Part shown: piece after piece, positions 5,805 through 12,366 of the stretch
How positions within the stretch are numbered: position 1 is the stretch's first letter
How the letters are laid out: the number at the start of each line of letters is the position of its first letter
Assembly: GCA_003482555.1 (NCBI GenBank)
Contig: DMYQ01000223.1
Coordinates: 1 to 18,059 of the forward strand
DNA: 18,059 nucleotides
Direction: 5' to 3'
DNA from: Janthinobacterium sp.
GTDB lineage: Bacteria > Pseudomonadota > Gammaproteobacteria > Burkholderiales > Burkholderiaceae_D
The notes under the pieces: generated by a model
Databases searched by the model: none
What the model was told of the DNA's origin: nothing
What the model saw: the letters and a program-made list of their open reading frames with translations, nothing else
Program-made: the position numbers and the translations under genes

Positions 5805-7727
5805 ATGACCGATCATATTTCATCCTCCAGCAATGGCGCCGCGCGCGCTCCCCGCTTCGTTCCACTGTTTGCGCTCTTGCTGTGCGCCGCCGTCCGCGCC
5901 GAGGTGCCGGCGCCGCTCGACGTTCCCTACCCCGGCACCATCGTCTTGAAAGTCGACGCCACCGACCTGGCGCGGCAAATCTTCCGCGTGCGCGAAAGCA
6001 TCCCCGTCAAGGCCGGGCCCCTGACCTTGCTGTATCCGCAGTGGGTGCCGGGCAACCACGGTCCCAGCGGGCCGCTGACACAGTTCGCCGGCCTGACCCT
6101 GAGCGGCAACGGCAAGGCCCTGGAATGGCGCCGCGATCCGCTCAATATGTATGCCTTCCACGTCCAGGTGCCGCCCGGCGTCGCCAGCGTGGAGGCGCAA
6201 TACCAGTACCTGTCGCCGGTGGAGGGCGACCAGGGCCGCATCACGATGAGCAACGATATCCTCGGCGTGCAGTGGCACGCGGTGACGCTGTACCCGGCCG
6301 GCTACGCCAGCAGCCGCATCATGGTGCAAGCCAACCTGACCCTGCCGGCCGGCTGGCAGTTCGGCAGCGCGCTGGAGACGGCGGCGCGGCGCAGCGACGA
6401 CATCGCCTTCCGCGCGCTCGACCTGGAAGCCCTGGTCGATTCGCCCGTGTTCGCGGGCCGCTATTTCCGCCGCATCGAGCTCGATCCGGGCGCCGCCGTC
6501 CCGGTGCGCCTGGACCTGCTGGGCGACAGCGCCGACAGCCTGGAGGCGACGCCGGAGCAGATCGCGCCGCACCGCGCCTTGGTCCAGCAAGCCTACAAGC
6601 TGTTCGGCGCCAGGCACTACGCGCACTACGATTTCCTGTTCGCGCTGAGCGAGGAATTCGGCGCCATCGGGCGCGAGCACCACCAGTCCAGCGAGAACGC
6701 CACCAAGTCCGATTACTTCAGCGACTGGAACAAGAACGAAGCGCGGCGCGAAATACTTTCGCACGAATTCGTCCATTCCTGGAACGGCAAGTTCCGCCGT
6801 CCGGCCGACCAGAGCGTGCAGGATTTCAACACGCCGCTGCAAAACAGCCTGCTCTGGGTCTACGAGGGCCAGACCCAGTACTGGGGCGAGGTGCTGGCGG
6901 CGCGCTCCGGCCTGGTCGGAGCGGCGAATATGCGCGACATCTTCGCCGCCGCCGCGGCCCGCTTCGACAACATGGCCGGACGCGGCTGGCGCACGGTGCA
7001 AGACACCACCAACGATCCCATCATCAACGGCCGCCGTCCGCTCGCCTGGGGCAACTGGCAGCGCAACGAAGACTATTACGCGGAAGGCGCTTTGATCTGG
7101 CTCGACGTCGACACCCGCATCCGCGAACTGTCCGGCGAGCGCCGCTCGCTGGACGATTTCGCGCGCGCCTTCTTCGGCGTGCGCGACGGCCAGGCCGTCG
7201 CCCTGCCCTACACCTTCGAGGACGTGGTCGGCGCGCTGAACGCGGTGCAAGCCTACGACTGGGCCGGCTTCCTGCGCGCGCGCCTGGACGGGCACGGCCC
7301 CGGCGCGCCGCTCGACGGCCTGGCGCGCGCCGGCTGGAAGCTCGCTTACGGCGACACCCAGAGCGCCTTCCTGAAGCAGGCCGAGACGCGCCGCGAACTG
7401 GCCGATTTCAGCTACACGCTCGGTTTCACGGTCGGCAAGGAAAACAGGATCGGCAATCTGCAGTGGGAAGGCCCCGGCTTCAAGGCCGGCCTGTCGGGCG
7501 GCACCATCCTGCTGGCCGTGAACGGCAAGGCTTACAAGGCCGAGGTGCTGAAGGCGGCCTTGAAGGCGGCCAAGGGCGAGCGCAAGCCGCTCGAACTGCT
7601 GGTCAAGAAGGGCACGCAATTTCGCACCGTCGCGCTGGACTATCACGCCGGTTTGCGCTATCCGCGCCTGGAGCGCATCGCGGGCGCGCCGGATCGGCTG
7701 CAGGCGATCTTGCAGCCGCTGAAATAG
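5805..7727 (+). CDS. Secreted M61-family metallopeptidase with PDZ domain
   Basis: A 640-aa zinc peptidase of the glycyl-aminopeptidase (M61) family. After a polar n-region comes a signal peptide core FVPLFALLLCAAVRA (about 18-32), then an N-terminal beta domain (about 40-240) with the family's PQWVPGNHGPSG stretch. The catalytic domain has GREHHQSSENAT (289-300), HEFVHSWN (H320, E321, H324) and WVYEG, where E354 is the likely third zinc ligand. A C-terminal PDZ-like segment (about 545-625) contains GPGFKAGLSGGTILLAVNG. I chose the ATG at 5805 because it directly precedes the signal peptide; the frame is open to 5625, but that stretch is Arg/Pro-rich and signal-free. No clear Shine-Dalgarno is seen. 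The exact substrate is unknown; M61 enzymes trim N-terminal Gly or Ala. A sigma-32-like promoter upstream and the ibpA/degQ neighbours suggest a stress-linked periplasmic role. Confidence 0.9.
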   Translation: MTDHISSSSNGAARAPRFVPLFALLLCAAVRAEVPAPLDVPYPGTIVLKVDATDLARQIFRVRESIPVKAGPLTLLYPQWVPGNHGPSGPLTQFAGLTLSGNGKALEWRRDPLNMYAFHVQVPPGVASVEAQYQYLSPVEGDQGRITMSNDILGVQWHAVTLYPAGYASSRIMVQANLTLPAGWQFGSALETAARRSDDIAFRALDLEALVDSPVFAGRYFRRIELDPGAAVPVRLDLLGDSADSLEATPEQIAPHRALVQQAYKLFGARHYAHYDFLFALSEEFGAIGREHHQSSENATKSDYFSDWNKNEARREILSHEFVHSWNGKFRRPADQSVQDFNTPLQNSLLWVYEGQTQYWGEVLAARSGLVGAANMRDIFAAAAARFDNMAGRGWRTVQDTTNDPIINGRRPLAWGNWQRNEDYYAEGALIWLDVDTRIRELSGERRSLDDFARAFFGVRDGQAVALPYTFEDVVGALNAVQAYDWAGFLRARLDGHGPGAPLDGLARAGWKLAYGDTQSAFLKQAETRRELADFSYTLGFTVGKENRIGNLQWEGPGFKAGLSGGTILLAVNGKAYKAEVLKAALKAAKGERKPLELLVKKGTQFRTVALDYHAGLRYPRLERIAGAPDRLQAILQPLK

Positions 7728-7765
7728 GTCGCCTGCGGACGGCGCTGCGGCGCCGCCGCGGCCTC

Positions 7766-7948
7766 GTGCGACAGCGATTGTTCAGCCGCCGGAACATTGA
7801 AATCGGCTTGCGCCGCTTTATCGCGGCGCCGCCGGTGCCGGGCGAAAAGCTGGCCGGCTTGCCGGTGCCGACGCGCTGGCTGGCGACGGTGGGTGGGCGC
7901 GCGGCGGCGCAGCGCGGCATGGCGCTGTCGGCGGTGTCGGCGGCGTGA
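7766..7948 (+). CDS. Possible 60-aa ORF or gene remnant, unrecognised
   Basis: Between the M61 stop and the terminator at 7953, a frame running from GTG 7766 to TGA 7948 has strongly coding-like third-position G/C use and ends 4 nt before the terminator stem. The product would be basic and Ala/Gly-rich (ending GMALSAVSAA) with no motif I know. No Shine-Dalgarno is visible and the frame is continuous with a long shadow of the M61 gene, so it may be a decayed 3' remnant or chance. Otherwise I see nothing in 7728-7950. Confidence 0.25.
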   Translation: MRQRLFSRRNIEIGLRRFIAAPPVPGEKLAGLPVPTRWLATVGGRAAAQRGMALSAVSAA

Positions 7949-7952
7949 CGCG

Positions 7953-7980
7953 GGCGCCCCCTGTGGCGGGGCGCCGTTTT
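7953..7980 (+). terminator. Rho-independent terminator
   Basis: GGCGCCCC (7953-7960) and GGGGCGCC (7968-7975) form a perfect 8-bp stem with a 7-nt loop, then G and TTTT (7977-7980). It closes the M61 transcript, or the small ORF before it. Confidence 0.75.
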
Positions 7981-7984
7981 GGTG

Positions 7985-7990
7985 TATGCT
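7985..7990 (+). promoter_or_regulatory. Candidate -10 element for a leaderless transcript
   Basis: TATGCT lies 6 nt before the ATG at 7997, which would put the transcription start on or beside the start codon. No -35 of good quality is seen and no Shine-Dalgarno precedes the ATG. Weak, but it explains the missing ribosome site. Confidence 0.3.
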
Positions 7991-7996
7991 CAACAT

Positions 7997-8356
7997 ATGA
8001 ACAATGACACCGACATCCAACTGAGCGGCCCCTTCAAGGCCACCGACGGCTCCGGCCGCGCCCACGACATCAAGGCCATCCGCATCTTCGACGAAGGTTA
8101 CGGCATCATCGACGTGTATGTCGACTTTGTCGCCGCCATCGACGCCGCCGCGTACAAGGACAAGACCCTGATCGGACACATTCTGACCCGCCTGCGCAGC
8201 CTCGGCTACGTGGGGCCGGACTTCGGACATGGCGACCTCGGTCTGCAGGACAAGAAGCTGATCGTGCTGGAAGCGCCCGAGGAATTCAGCGCCTTCGCCG
8301 CCAGCAAAGGCTGGAAAGACTTGGCGGCGGAATTCGAGGAAGACGACGACGCCTGA
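7997..8356 (+). CDS. Conserved-looking hypothetical protein, 119 aa
   Basis: I do not recognise the family. The protein is soluble, with no signal peptide or membrane segment, and mixes short beta-like and helical stretches (HDIKAIRIF, GIIDVYVDFVAAID, LIGHILTRLRSLGY). It ends in a strongly acidic tail (EFEEDDDA). Codon use is typical of the region, so it is very likely a real gene. I chose the ATG at 7997; the open frame extends to a TTG at 7979, but that lies within the T-run of the preceding terminator. There is no visible Shine-Dalgarno, and a -10-like TATGCT 6 nt upstream suggests a leaderless mRNA. It is monocistronic, bracketed by terminators at 7953-7980 and 8411-8452. A function cannot be inferred from context. 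Confidence 0.8.
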   Translation: MNNDTDIQLSGPFKATDGSGRAHDIKAIRIFDEGYGIIDVYVDFVAAIDAAAYKDKTLIGHILTRLRSLGYVGPDFGHGDLGLQDKKLIVLEAPEEFSAFAASKGWKDLAAEFEEDDDA

Positions 8357-8362
8357 TTCTCA

Positions 8363-8391
8363 GACTCAGGCTGAGTCCAATTTCAGCCTGA
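8363..8391 (+). other. Two mutually exclusive hairpins in a 3' UTR
   Basis: GACTCA-GGC-TGAGTC (8363-8377) and TCAGGCTGA (8366-8374) paired with TCAGCCTGA (8383-8391) share the same central bases, so only one can form at a time. They lie between the stop at 8356 and the terminator at 8411. Function unknown. Confidence 0.4.
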
Positions 8392-8410
8392 CCGCAAGTG
8401 ATTTCACGCG

Positions 8411-8452
8411 GCCCGCCCGGGCTTGCCACGGCAAGTTCGGGCGGGCTTTTTT
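8411..8452 (+). terminator. Strong Rho-independent terminator
   Basis: GCCCGCCCG (8411-8419) pairs with CGGGCGGGC (8438-8446), with an inner CTTGC/GCAAG stem, followed by six T (8447-8452). It ends the 119-aa gene. Confidence 0.9.
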
Positions 8453-8535
8453 GCGCCGGTCGCGCCAGGTAGGCGGTGGCATCCAGCACTCTAGCTATTT
8501 GGTCAGGTATCCATGCAACAGCGACCACCGATACA

Positions 8536-9279
8536 CTACTTAAGATATTTTGCGCAAATTTTATCGTAAGTCCCGTCGCTCTTCATTTGCTCCAACGCGG
8601 TCTTAATTTTGTGCACCAATCGATCATCAGTCTGCTGGCTAAACGCCACATACAGGCCGGCTGATAATTCATTCAGCTTGAAAACCTTGACCACGCTGGA
8701 CGGATCCAGCCCTTCGCGCTTGTAGAGAGCCACCATCGCCAACTCGTCGATGGGGAACAGGTCAATTGTTTCGGAAGCAAGCTTCTTGGCATTGAGTCCG
8801 TCTTTGGAGACCAAATCCATGCCGACGCCTTTTTTGTCCAGGTACTGGGCGCGCACGTCGTCACGCACAGCGCCTATTTTGAACTTCTTGAGGTCAGCGA
8901 TATCGGCAACTGCGATTTCAGGTCGGCTCGCGAGGCGGAATAAATAGACATCGTAAGGCGCGATGATATCGACCCATTTGAATAGATGTTCGCGCGTTGC
9001 ATTTCTTCCGATAGAGTAAATCAGAACGTTGGGGGTTTCCTGCGCCATCTGGTAGGCACGCGCCCAAGGATAGATGCCGATCGTGTAGTCGACCTTGGCG
9101 CGTTTAAAGGCTTCTTGAACCACCTCGGTGGACATGCCGAGGATCTTCTTACTGCCCGGATCTTGATAGTTGTAAGGCGGGTATTCTTCGGTGACGATGG
9201 TGACCACCTGGGCCCAAGCTGGCGAAGCAAACAACAGAAAAAGTAGCGTGGAAAAATTTATTTTTTGTAAAAATTTCAT
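8536..9279 (-). CDS. Periplasmic solute-binding protein, family 3 type
   Basis: A 247-aa secreted protein with a signal peptide (1-23, cleavage after SPAWA) followed by a family-3 solute-binding fold. EEYPPYNYQD near the mature N-terminus, GMSTEVVQEAFKRA, PWARAYQMA and the C-terminal LEQMKSDGTYDKICAKYL helix are typical of amino-acid or polar-solute binders. AGGA lies 7 nt before the ATG. No permease or ATPase gene is adjacent, so it is an orphan that may deliver to a distant transporter or act in sensing. Base composition differs sharply from its neighbours: a 60-base sample (8761-8820) is 45% GC against about 65-70% around it, and codons end in A/T much more often. This suggests recent transfer. 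The ligand cannot be deduced. Confidence 0.88.
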   Translation of the reverse strand: MKFLQKINFSTLLFLLFASPAWAQVVTIVTEEYPPYNYQDPGSKKILGMSTEVVQEAFKRAKVDYTIGIYPWARAYQMAQETPNVLIYSIGRNATREHLFKWVDIIAPYDVYLFRLASRPEIAVADIADLKKFKIGAVRDDVRAQYLDKKGVGMDLVSKDGLNAKKLASETIDLFPIDELAMVALYKREGLDPSSVVKVFKLNELSAGLYVAFSQQTDDRLVHKIKTALEQMKSDGTYDKICAKYLK

Positions 9280-9587
9280 GGCGTAGTCCTATTCTGTTAA
9301 TCCACACTACTATTAAGGGACTCGCAAAATTCGTCGCGCGCGGGGATTTGTTCGCCGCATACAACACCATGAATGCTACCGGACGCGACCTGATCACGCA
9401 ACGCTGGAATATGATATGGCACGATTGAATACCGGAATTGAGGCGTGATAGCCGCGCGCACTCGCGCTCAAGCGGGGAAAACCCCGCCCCCGGAAGGCGC
9501 GAGCGCTCAAGTTGGGGAAATCTCCACGGTTTGGCCGCCGCCGCGGCGTCCATTCCCGCATAAAACAGTACCCCCGCGGCGCCGGCT
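9280..9587. other. Intergenic region, no supported gene
   Basis: Open frames here are short and out of character. It holds an imperfect direct repeat beginning GCGCTCAAG (9464-9480 and 9503-9520) and a hairpin GCGGGG-AAAA-CCCCGC (9473-9486). The half near the binding-protein gene is AT-richer, marking the edge of the low-GC segment. Its promoter should lie in 9290-9360, but I cannot pick a convincing one. Confidence 0.5.
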
Positions 9588-10343
9588 TCAAATGTAGCGC
9601 GCGCTCCAGGCCGCGATCATGTTGGCGACATACACGGCGTCGCCGCGCCGGGTCAGCAGGTGGTCGGCGTCATCGAGCGAGATGAAGCTTTTCGGATGCC
9701 TGGCGGCCGTGAAAATAGTCATCGCGTTGGCCACGCCGACGGTGTCGTCGGCGGGCGCGTGCATCACCAGCAAGGCGCGTCGCAGATTGGCGATGCTGTC
9801 CGCCAGGCGGTGCCCGGCCGCGTCCTCGAGAAATTGCCGCTTGATGCGAAACGGCCGCCCCGCCAGTTGCACCTCGGCCTCGCCGGTGTCAAAGATCCGC
9901 CCGAGTTGCTCGCGGAACAGGCCCGCCACGTGCGCGGGATCGCTGGGCGCGCCCAGAGTGACGACGGCGCTCGCCTCCGGCACGCCGGCGGCGGCGACCA
10001 GCACGGCCGCGCCGCCCAGGCTGTGGCCGATCAGCAGGTGTGGCGCCCGGTCGCGCGCGCGCAGGAAATCGGCGGCGGCCAGCAAGTCGGCCACGTTGGA
10101 AGAAAAATTCGTGTTGGCGAATTCCCCCTCGCTCGCGCCCAGGCCGGTGAAGTCGAAGCGCAGCACGGCGATGCCGTGCGCCGTCAGGGCCTGGGCGATA
10201 CGGCTCGCCGCGAACACGTCCTTGCCGCAGGTGAAGCAATGCGCGAACAGGGCATAGGCGCGCGCCGGGCCGTTGGGCGCGTCGAGGCGGGCCGCCAGCA
10301 ACTGGCCGTCGGCGCCGGGAAAGTCCAGTCGTTCCGCTCGCAT
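9588..10343 (-). CDS. Alpha/beta hydrolase, OsmC-associated type
   Basis: A 251-aa cytoplasmic alpha/beta hydrolase. It has the oxyanion-region motif FAHCFTCGKD (33-42), FDFTGLGASEG (63-73), the nucleophile elbow GHSLGG with S108, a probable acid D199 or D200 in PADDTVG, and H228 in DADHLL, so the triad looks complete. The HCFTCxKD signature is the one found in bifunctional hydrolase/OsmC proteins. Here the protein stops after the hydrolase domain, and no osmC gene is adjacent in this window. AGGA sits 6 nt before the ATG. The substrate is unknown; a carboxylesterase or dienelactone-hydrolase-like activity is plausible. It is divergent from the spondin genes. Confidence 0.88.
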   Translation of the reverse strand: MRAERLDFPGADGQLLAARLDAPNGPARAYALFAHCFTCGKDVFAASRIAQALTAHGIAVLRFDFTGLGASEGEFANTNFSSNVADLLAAADFLRARDRAPHLLIGHSLGGAAVLVAAAGVPEASAVVTLGAPSDPAHVAGLFREQLGRIFDTGEAEVQLAGRPFRIKRQFLEDAAGHRLADSIANLRRALLVMHAPADDTVGVANAMTIFTAARHPKSFISLDDADHLLTRRGDAVYVANMIAAWSARYI

Positions 10344-10445
10344 ATCGATTCCTGTCCTGAATTCCGTCTTGGATGAATTATGCGCGCCGAGCTTTTCTCC
10401 GCCTATTCATATTTTTTGTAAGGATTCCCAGACGCGCCCCGACTG

Positions 10446-10481
10446 GGGGATGCGGCACCCATCCAGCGGCGCCGCATCCCC
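10446..10481 (+). promoter_or_regulatory. Leader hairpin ahead of the spondin operon
   Basis: GGGGATGCGGC (10446-10456) and GCCGCATCCCC (10471-10481) form a perfect 11-bp stem with a 14-nt loop, ending 6 nt before the AGAGG ribosome site at 10487-10491. No U-tract follows. It may stabilise the mRNA 5' end or control translation. Confidence 0.45.
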
Positions 10482-10499
10482 TATCGAGAGGCGACAACC

Positions 10500-11264
10500 A
10501 TGAACAATCCCCTTCACCGCGCACGCGGCGGCAAACCTTCCGGCGCACTGGCACGGGCGGCCGCCGCCCTCCTGCTGCTCGGCGCGCCCGCCCTGCACGC
10601 GGCCGACCTGAGCGTCAGCGTCACCAATCTGACGCGCGCGACCTGGTTCACGCCGCTTCTGGTGAGCGCCCACCCGGCCAGCTTCAAGCCCTTCACCGAG
10701 GGTAGCGCCGCCAGCGTCGAACTGCAAAGCATCGCCGAAGCGGGCGACACGACGGGCATGCAGGCGCTGCTGCCGGCCGGCGCGACGAAAGTGGTCAATC
10801 CCAACAACGGCCCGCTCAAGCCGGGCGCCAGCGTCACCAGCGCTTCCTTCGCCGGCGGCGCCGGCACCGCCAACAGCCAGTTGACGCTGCTGGCCATGAT
10901 GGTGCCGACCAACGACGGCTTCGTCGCCCTGAACGCGATCGACATTCCCAGCGCGGCCGGCAGCTATACCTATTTCCTGAGCGCCTATGACGCGGGCACC
11001 GAGGCGAACGATGAAAAGAAAGCGGCGGCCGGTGGCATCAACCAGCCCGGCATGATCTTCCCGCCCTTCTTGAACGACGCCGGCGGCCACCTGTCGGCCG
11101 ACATCAATCCGAACGCGCCCGGCTTCGCCGGCGCCACCAAGGAAGGTTTCGTGCATACCCACCGCGGCATTCTGGGCAGCGCGGCCGGCGGGGCCAGCGC
11201 GCTCGACAACACGGTCTACCGCTGGCTCAATCCGGTCGCCCGCGTCGTCCTCACCGTCAAGTAA
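10500..11264 (+). CDS. Secreted spondin-domain protein
   Basis: A 254-aa exported protein with a signal peptide ending near residue 34 (LLLLGAPALHA), then one Spondin_N-like domain. Family hallmarks are the opening VSVTNLTRATWFTPLLVSAH, the FKPFTEGSAASVELQSIAEAGDT stretch, the central TNDGF, the YDAGTEANDE acidic segment and the closing HRGI. Bacterial members are extracellular proteins of uncertain role; in animals the domain mediates matrix adhesion. AGAGG lies 8 nt before the ATG. It is followed after 10 nt by a second, related gene, so the two form a tandem paralogue operon. No lipobox here, so it is probably released or periplasmic. Confidence 0.85.
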   Translation: MNNPLHRARGGKPSGALARAAAALLLLGAPALHAADLSVSVTNLTRATWFTPLLVSAHPASFKPFTEGSAASVELQSIAEAGDTTGMQALLPAGATKVVNPNNGPLKPGASVTSASFAGGAGTANSQLTLLAMMVPTNDGFVALNAIDIPSAAGSYTYFLSAYDAGTEANDEKKAAAGGINQPGMIFPPFLNDAGGHLSADINPNAPGFAGATKEGFVHTHRGILGSAAGGASALDNTVYRWLNPVARVVLTVK

Positions 11265-11274
11265 AGGGATGATC

Positions 11275-12033
11275 ATGCGTATCGCTTCCCCCCTCGCCAT
11301 TCCGGCCGCCGCCGCGCTCGCCGTGTTGCTGGCCGCTTGCAACGGCAATTCCAGCCCGCCGGCGGCCGACCCCGCGCCGCCGCCGGCGCCGACCACGGCC
11401 AGCTTCGAAGTCAGCCTGGTCAATCTGACCGCGGGCCAAGCGCTGTCGCCGATGGTGGCGCTGGCTCATACCGACGCCTTTCACTTGTTTACCATCGGCG
11501 AGGCGGCCAGCGTGGCGCTCGAGCACCTGGCCGAGGGCGGCGAGACGGCGCCCCTGGCGGCCCTGGCGGGCGACGCGAAATCGGTGCTGGCGGTGGGCAT
11601 CGCCGGGGCCGGCCTGCCACCCGGCCCCGACGCCAAGGCCGTCGTCACCCTGACGGTGCCGCTGGCGTCCGTGCCGGGCTTGCGCCTGTCCATGGCCAGC
11701 ATGCTGGGCAATACCAACGACGGCTTTGCCGGCCTCGCCGAACAGCCGCTGGACACCCTGGCGGTGGGCGCCTCGACGACGCTGCGCCTGCTCGGCTACG
11801 ATGCGGGCACCGAGCTCAACACGGAGAGCGCCGACAGCGTGCCCGGCCCGGCCACGGCAAACGGCGGCGGCAAGCGCGAAGCCTTCAACGCCAGCCGCGA
11901 CGATGTCGTCAACACGGTGCGCGTGCATCCCGGCATCGTCAGCCGCGACGACGGCCTGGCCACGTCGGCGCTGACGCAAGCGCAGCGCTGGGACAATCCG
12001 GTCGCCTTGCTGAGCGTGAAGCGCACCAGGTAA
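11275..12033 (+). CDS. Spondin-domain lipoprotein
   Basis: A 252-aa paralogue of the preceding gene. The lipobox LLAAC puts the lipidated cysteine at residue 22, followed by a Pro/Ala linker (about 27-41) and a Spondin_N-like domain. Parallel motifs are VSLVNLTAGQALSPMVALAH, FTIGEAASVALEHLAEGGET, TNDGF, YDAGTELNTE and VHPGI. I chose the ATG at 11275 over the one at 11269 because AAAGGG gives 6-nt spacing only to the second. This ribosome site overlaps the end of the upstream gene, supporting co-transcription. An outer-membrane-anchored form paired with a soluble form of the same domain suggests the two act together at the surface, which is inference. Confidence 0.85.
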   Translation: MRIASPLAIPAAAALAVLLAACNGNSSPPAADPAPPPAPTTASFEVSLVNLTAGQALSPMVALAHTDAFHLFTIGEAASVALEHLAEGGETAPLAALAGDAKSVLAVGIAGAGLPPGPDAKAVVTLTVPLASVPGLRLSMASMLGNTNDGFAGLAEQPLDTLAVGASTTLRLLGYDAGTELNTESADSVPGPATANGGGKREAFNASRDDVVNTVRVHPGIVSRDDGLATSALTQAQRWDNPVALLSVKRTR

Positions 12034-12055
12034 AAGTTCGGCCCGACTCCACCCC

Positions 12056-12078
12056 ACCCGCCCCGGCGGGTTTTTTTT
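12056..12078 (+). terminator. Rho-independent terminator of the spondin operon
   Basis: ACCCGCC (12056-12062) and GGCGGGT (12065-12071) flank a minimal loop and are followed by an eight-T run (12071-12078), 23 nt after the lipoprotein stop. Confidence 0.85.
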
Positions 12079-12178
12079 CGGCCGCGCGGGGCCGCGCCGG
12101 CGCCACATTGCTGGTATTGCTGACAATCGGAGTATATTGGGGAGCGGCATTGTTGTATGCCTGCAAGTGCATCCCGAA

Positions 12179-12200
12179 CCGGCGCCCGCCTTCGCGCCGG
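12179..12200 (+). other. Hairpin in the leader of the 42-aa gene
   Basis: CCGGCGC (12179-12185) and GCGCCGG (12194-12200) form a 7-bp stem with an 8-nt loop, followed by CTGTTTT. It ends 27 nt before the ATG of the small gene. It could be a weak terminator or attenuator. Confidence 0.35.
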
Positions 12201-12227
12201 CTGTTTTCAGCCCATGGAGATATCACA

Positions 12228-12356
12228 ATGAACGCACCGTTGACCGGGATGATGGCCGCCACCCAGGCGCTGAGCAAAAACGGGGAAGCGAAAGAAGGCT
12301 ATATCGAACGCGTTCCTGGCACCGCAAGCCGCATCGGCACCGGCATCCATAAATAA
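12228..12356 (+). CDS. Small protein of 42 aa, unknown function
   Basis: It begins MNAPLTGMMAATQALS and ends RIGTGIHK. GGAGA lies 7-8 nt before the ATG, a better ribosome site than most genes here. The product is soluble and mildly basic, with a Met/Ala-rich N-terminal helix-like part and no membrane span or signal peptide. It has its own leader hairpin and ends 10 nt before the first possible start of the large histidine kinase, so the two are probably co-transcribed. I do not recognise a family. It could be a small regulator linked to the kinase, but position is the only support. Confidence 0.6.
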   Translation: MNAPLTGMMAATQALSKNGEAKEGYIERVPGTASRIGTGIHK

Positions 12357-12366
12357 GCGCCCGACC

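Noticed and set aside
5820..7646. A 608-codon minus-strand frame opposite the M61 peptidase.
   Set aside because: It has no recognisable motif and is a codon-bias shadow of the gene with the zinc-binding and PDZ signatures.
9464..9520. An imperfect 17-18 bp direct repeat, considered as part of an array or attachment site.
   Set aside because: Only two copies, no regular spacer series and no integrase or tRNA nearby.
9149..9553. A 134-codon minus-strand frame upstream of the solute-binding gene.
   Set aside because: No motif, no ribosome site, and it overlaps the start of the binding protein in another frame.
11337..12356. A 339-codon plus-strand frame across the spondin lipoprotein and downstream.
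   Set aside because: Most of it is out of frame with the lipoprotein and passes through a terminator. Only its last 42 codons, from 12228, have a ribosome site and are kept as a separate gene.
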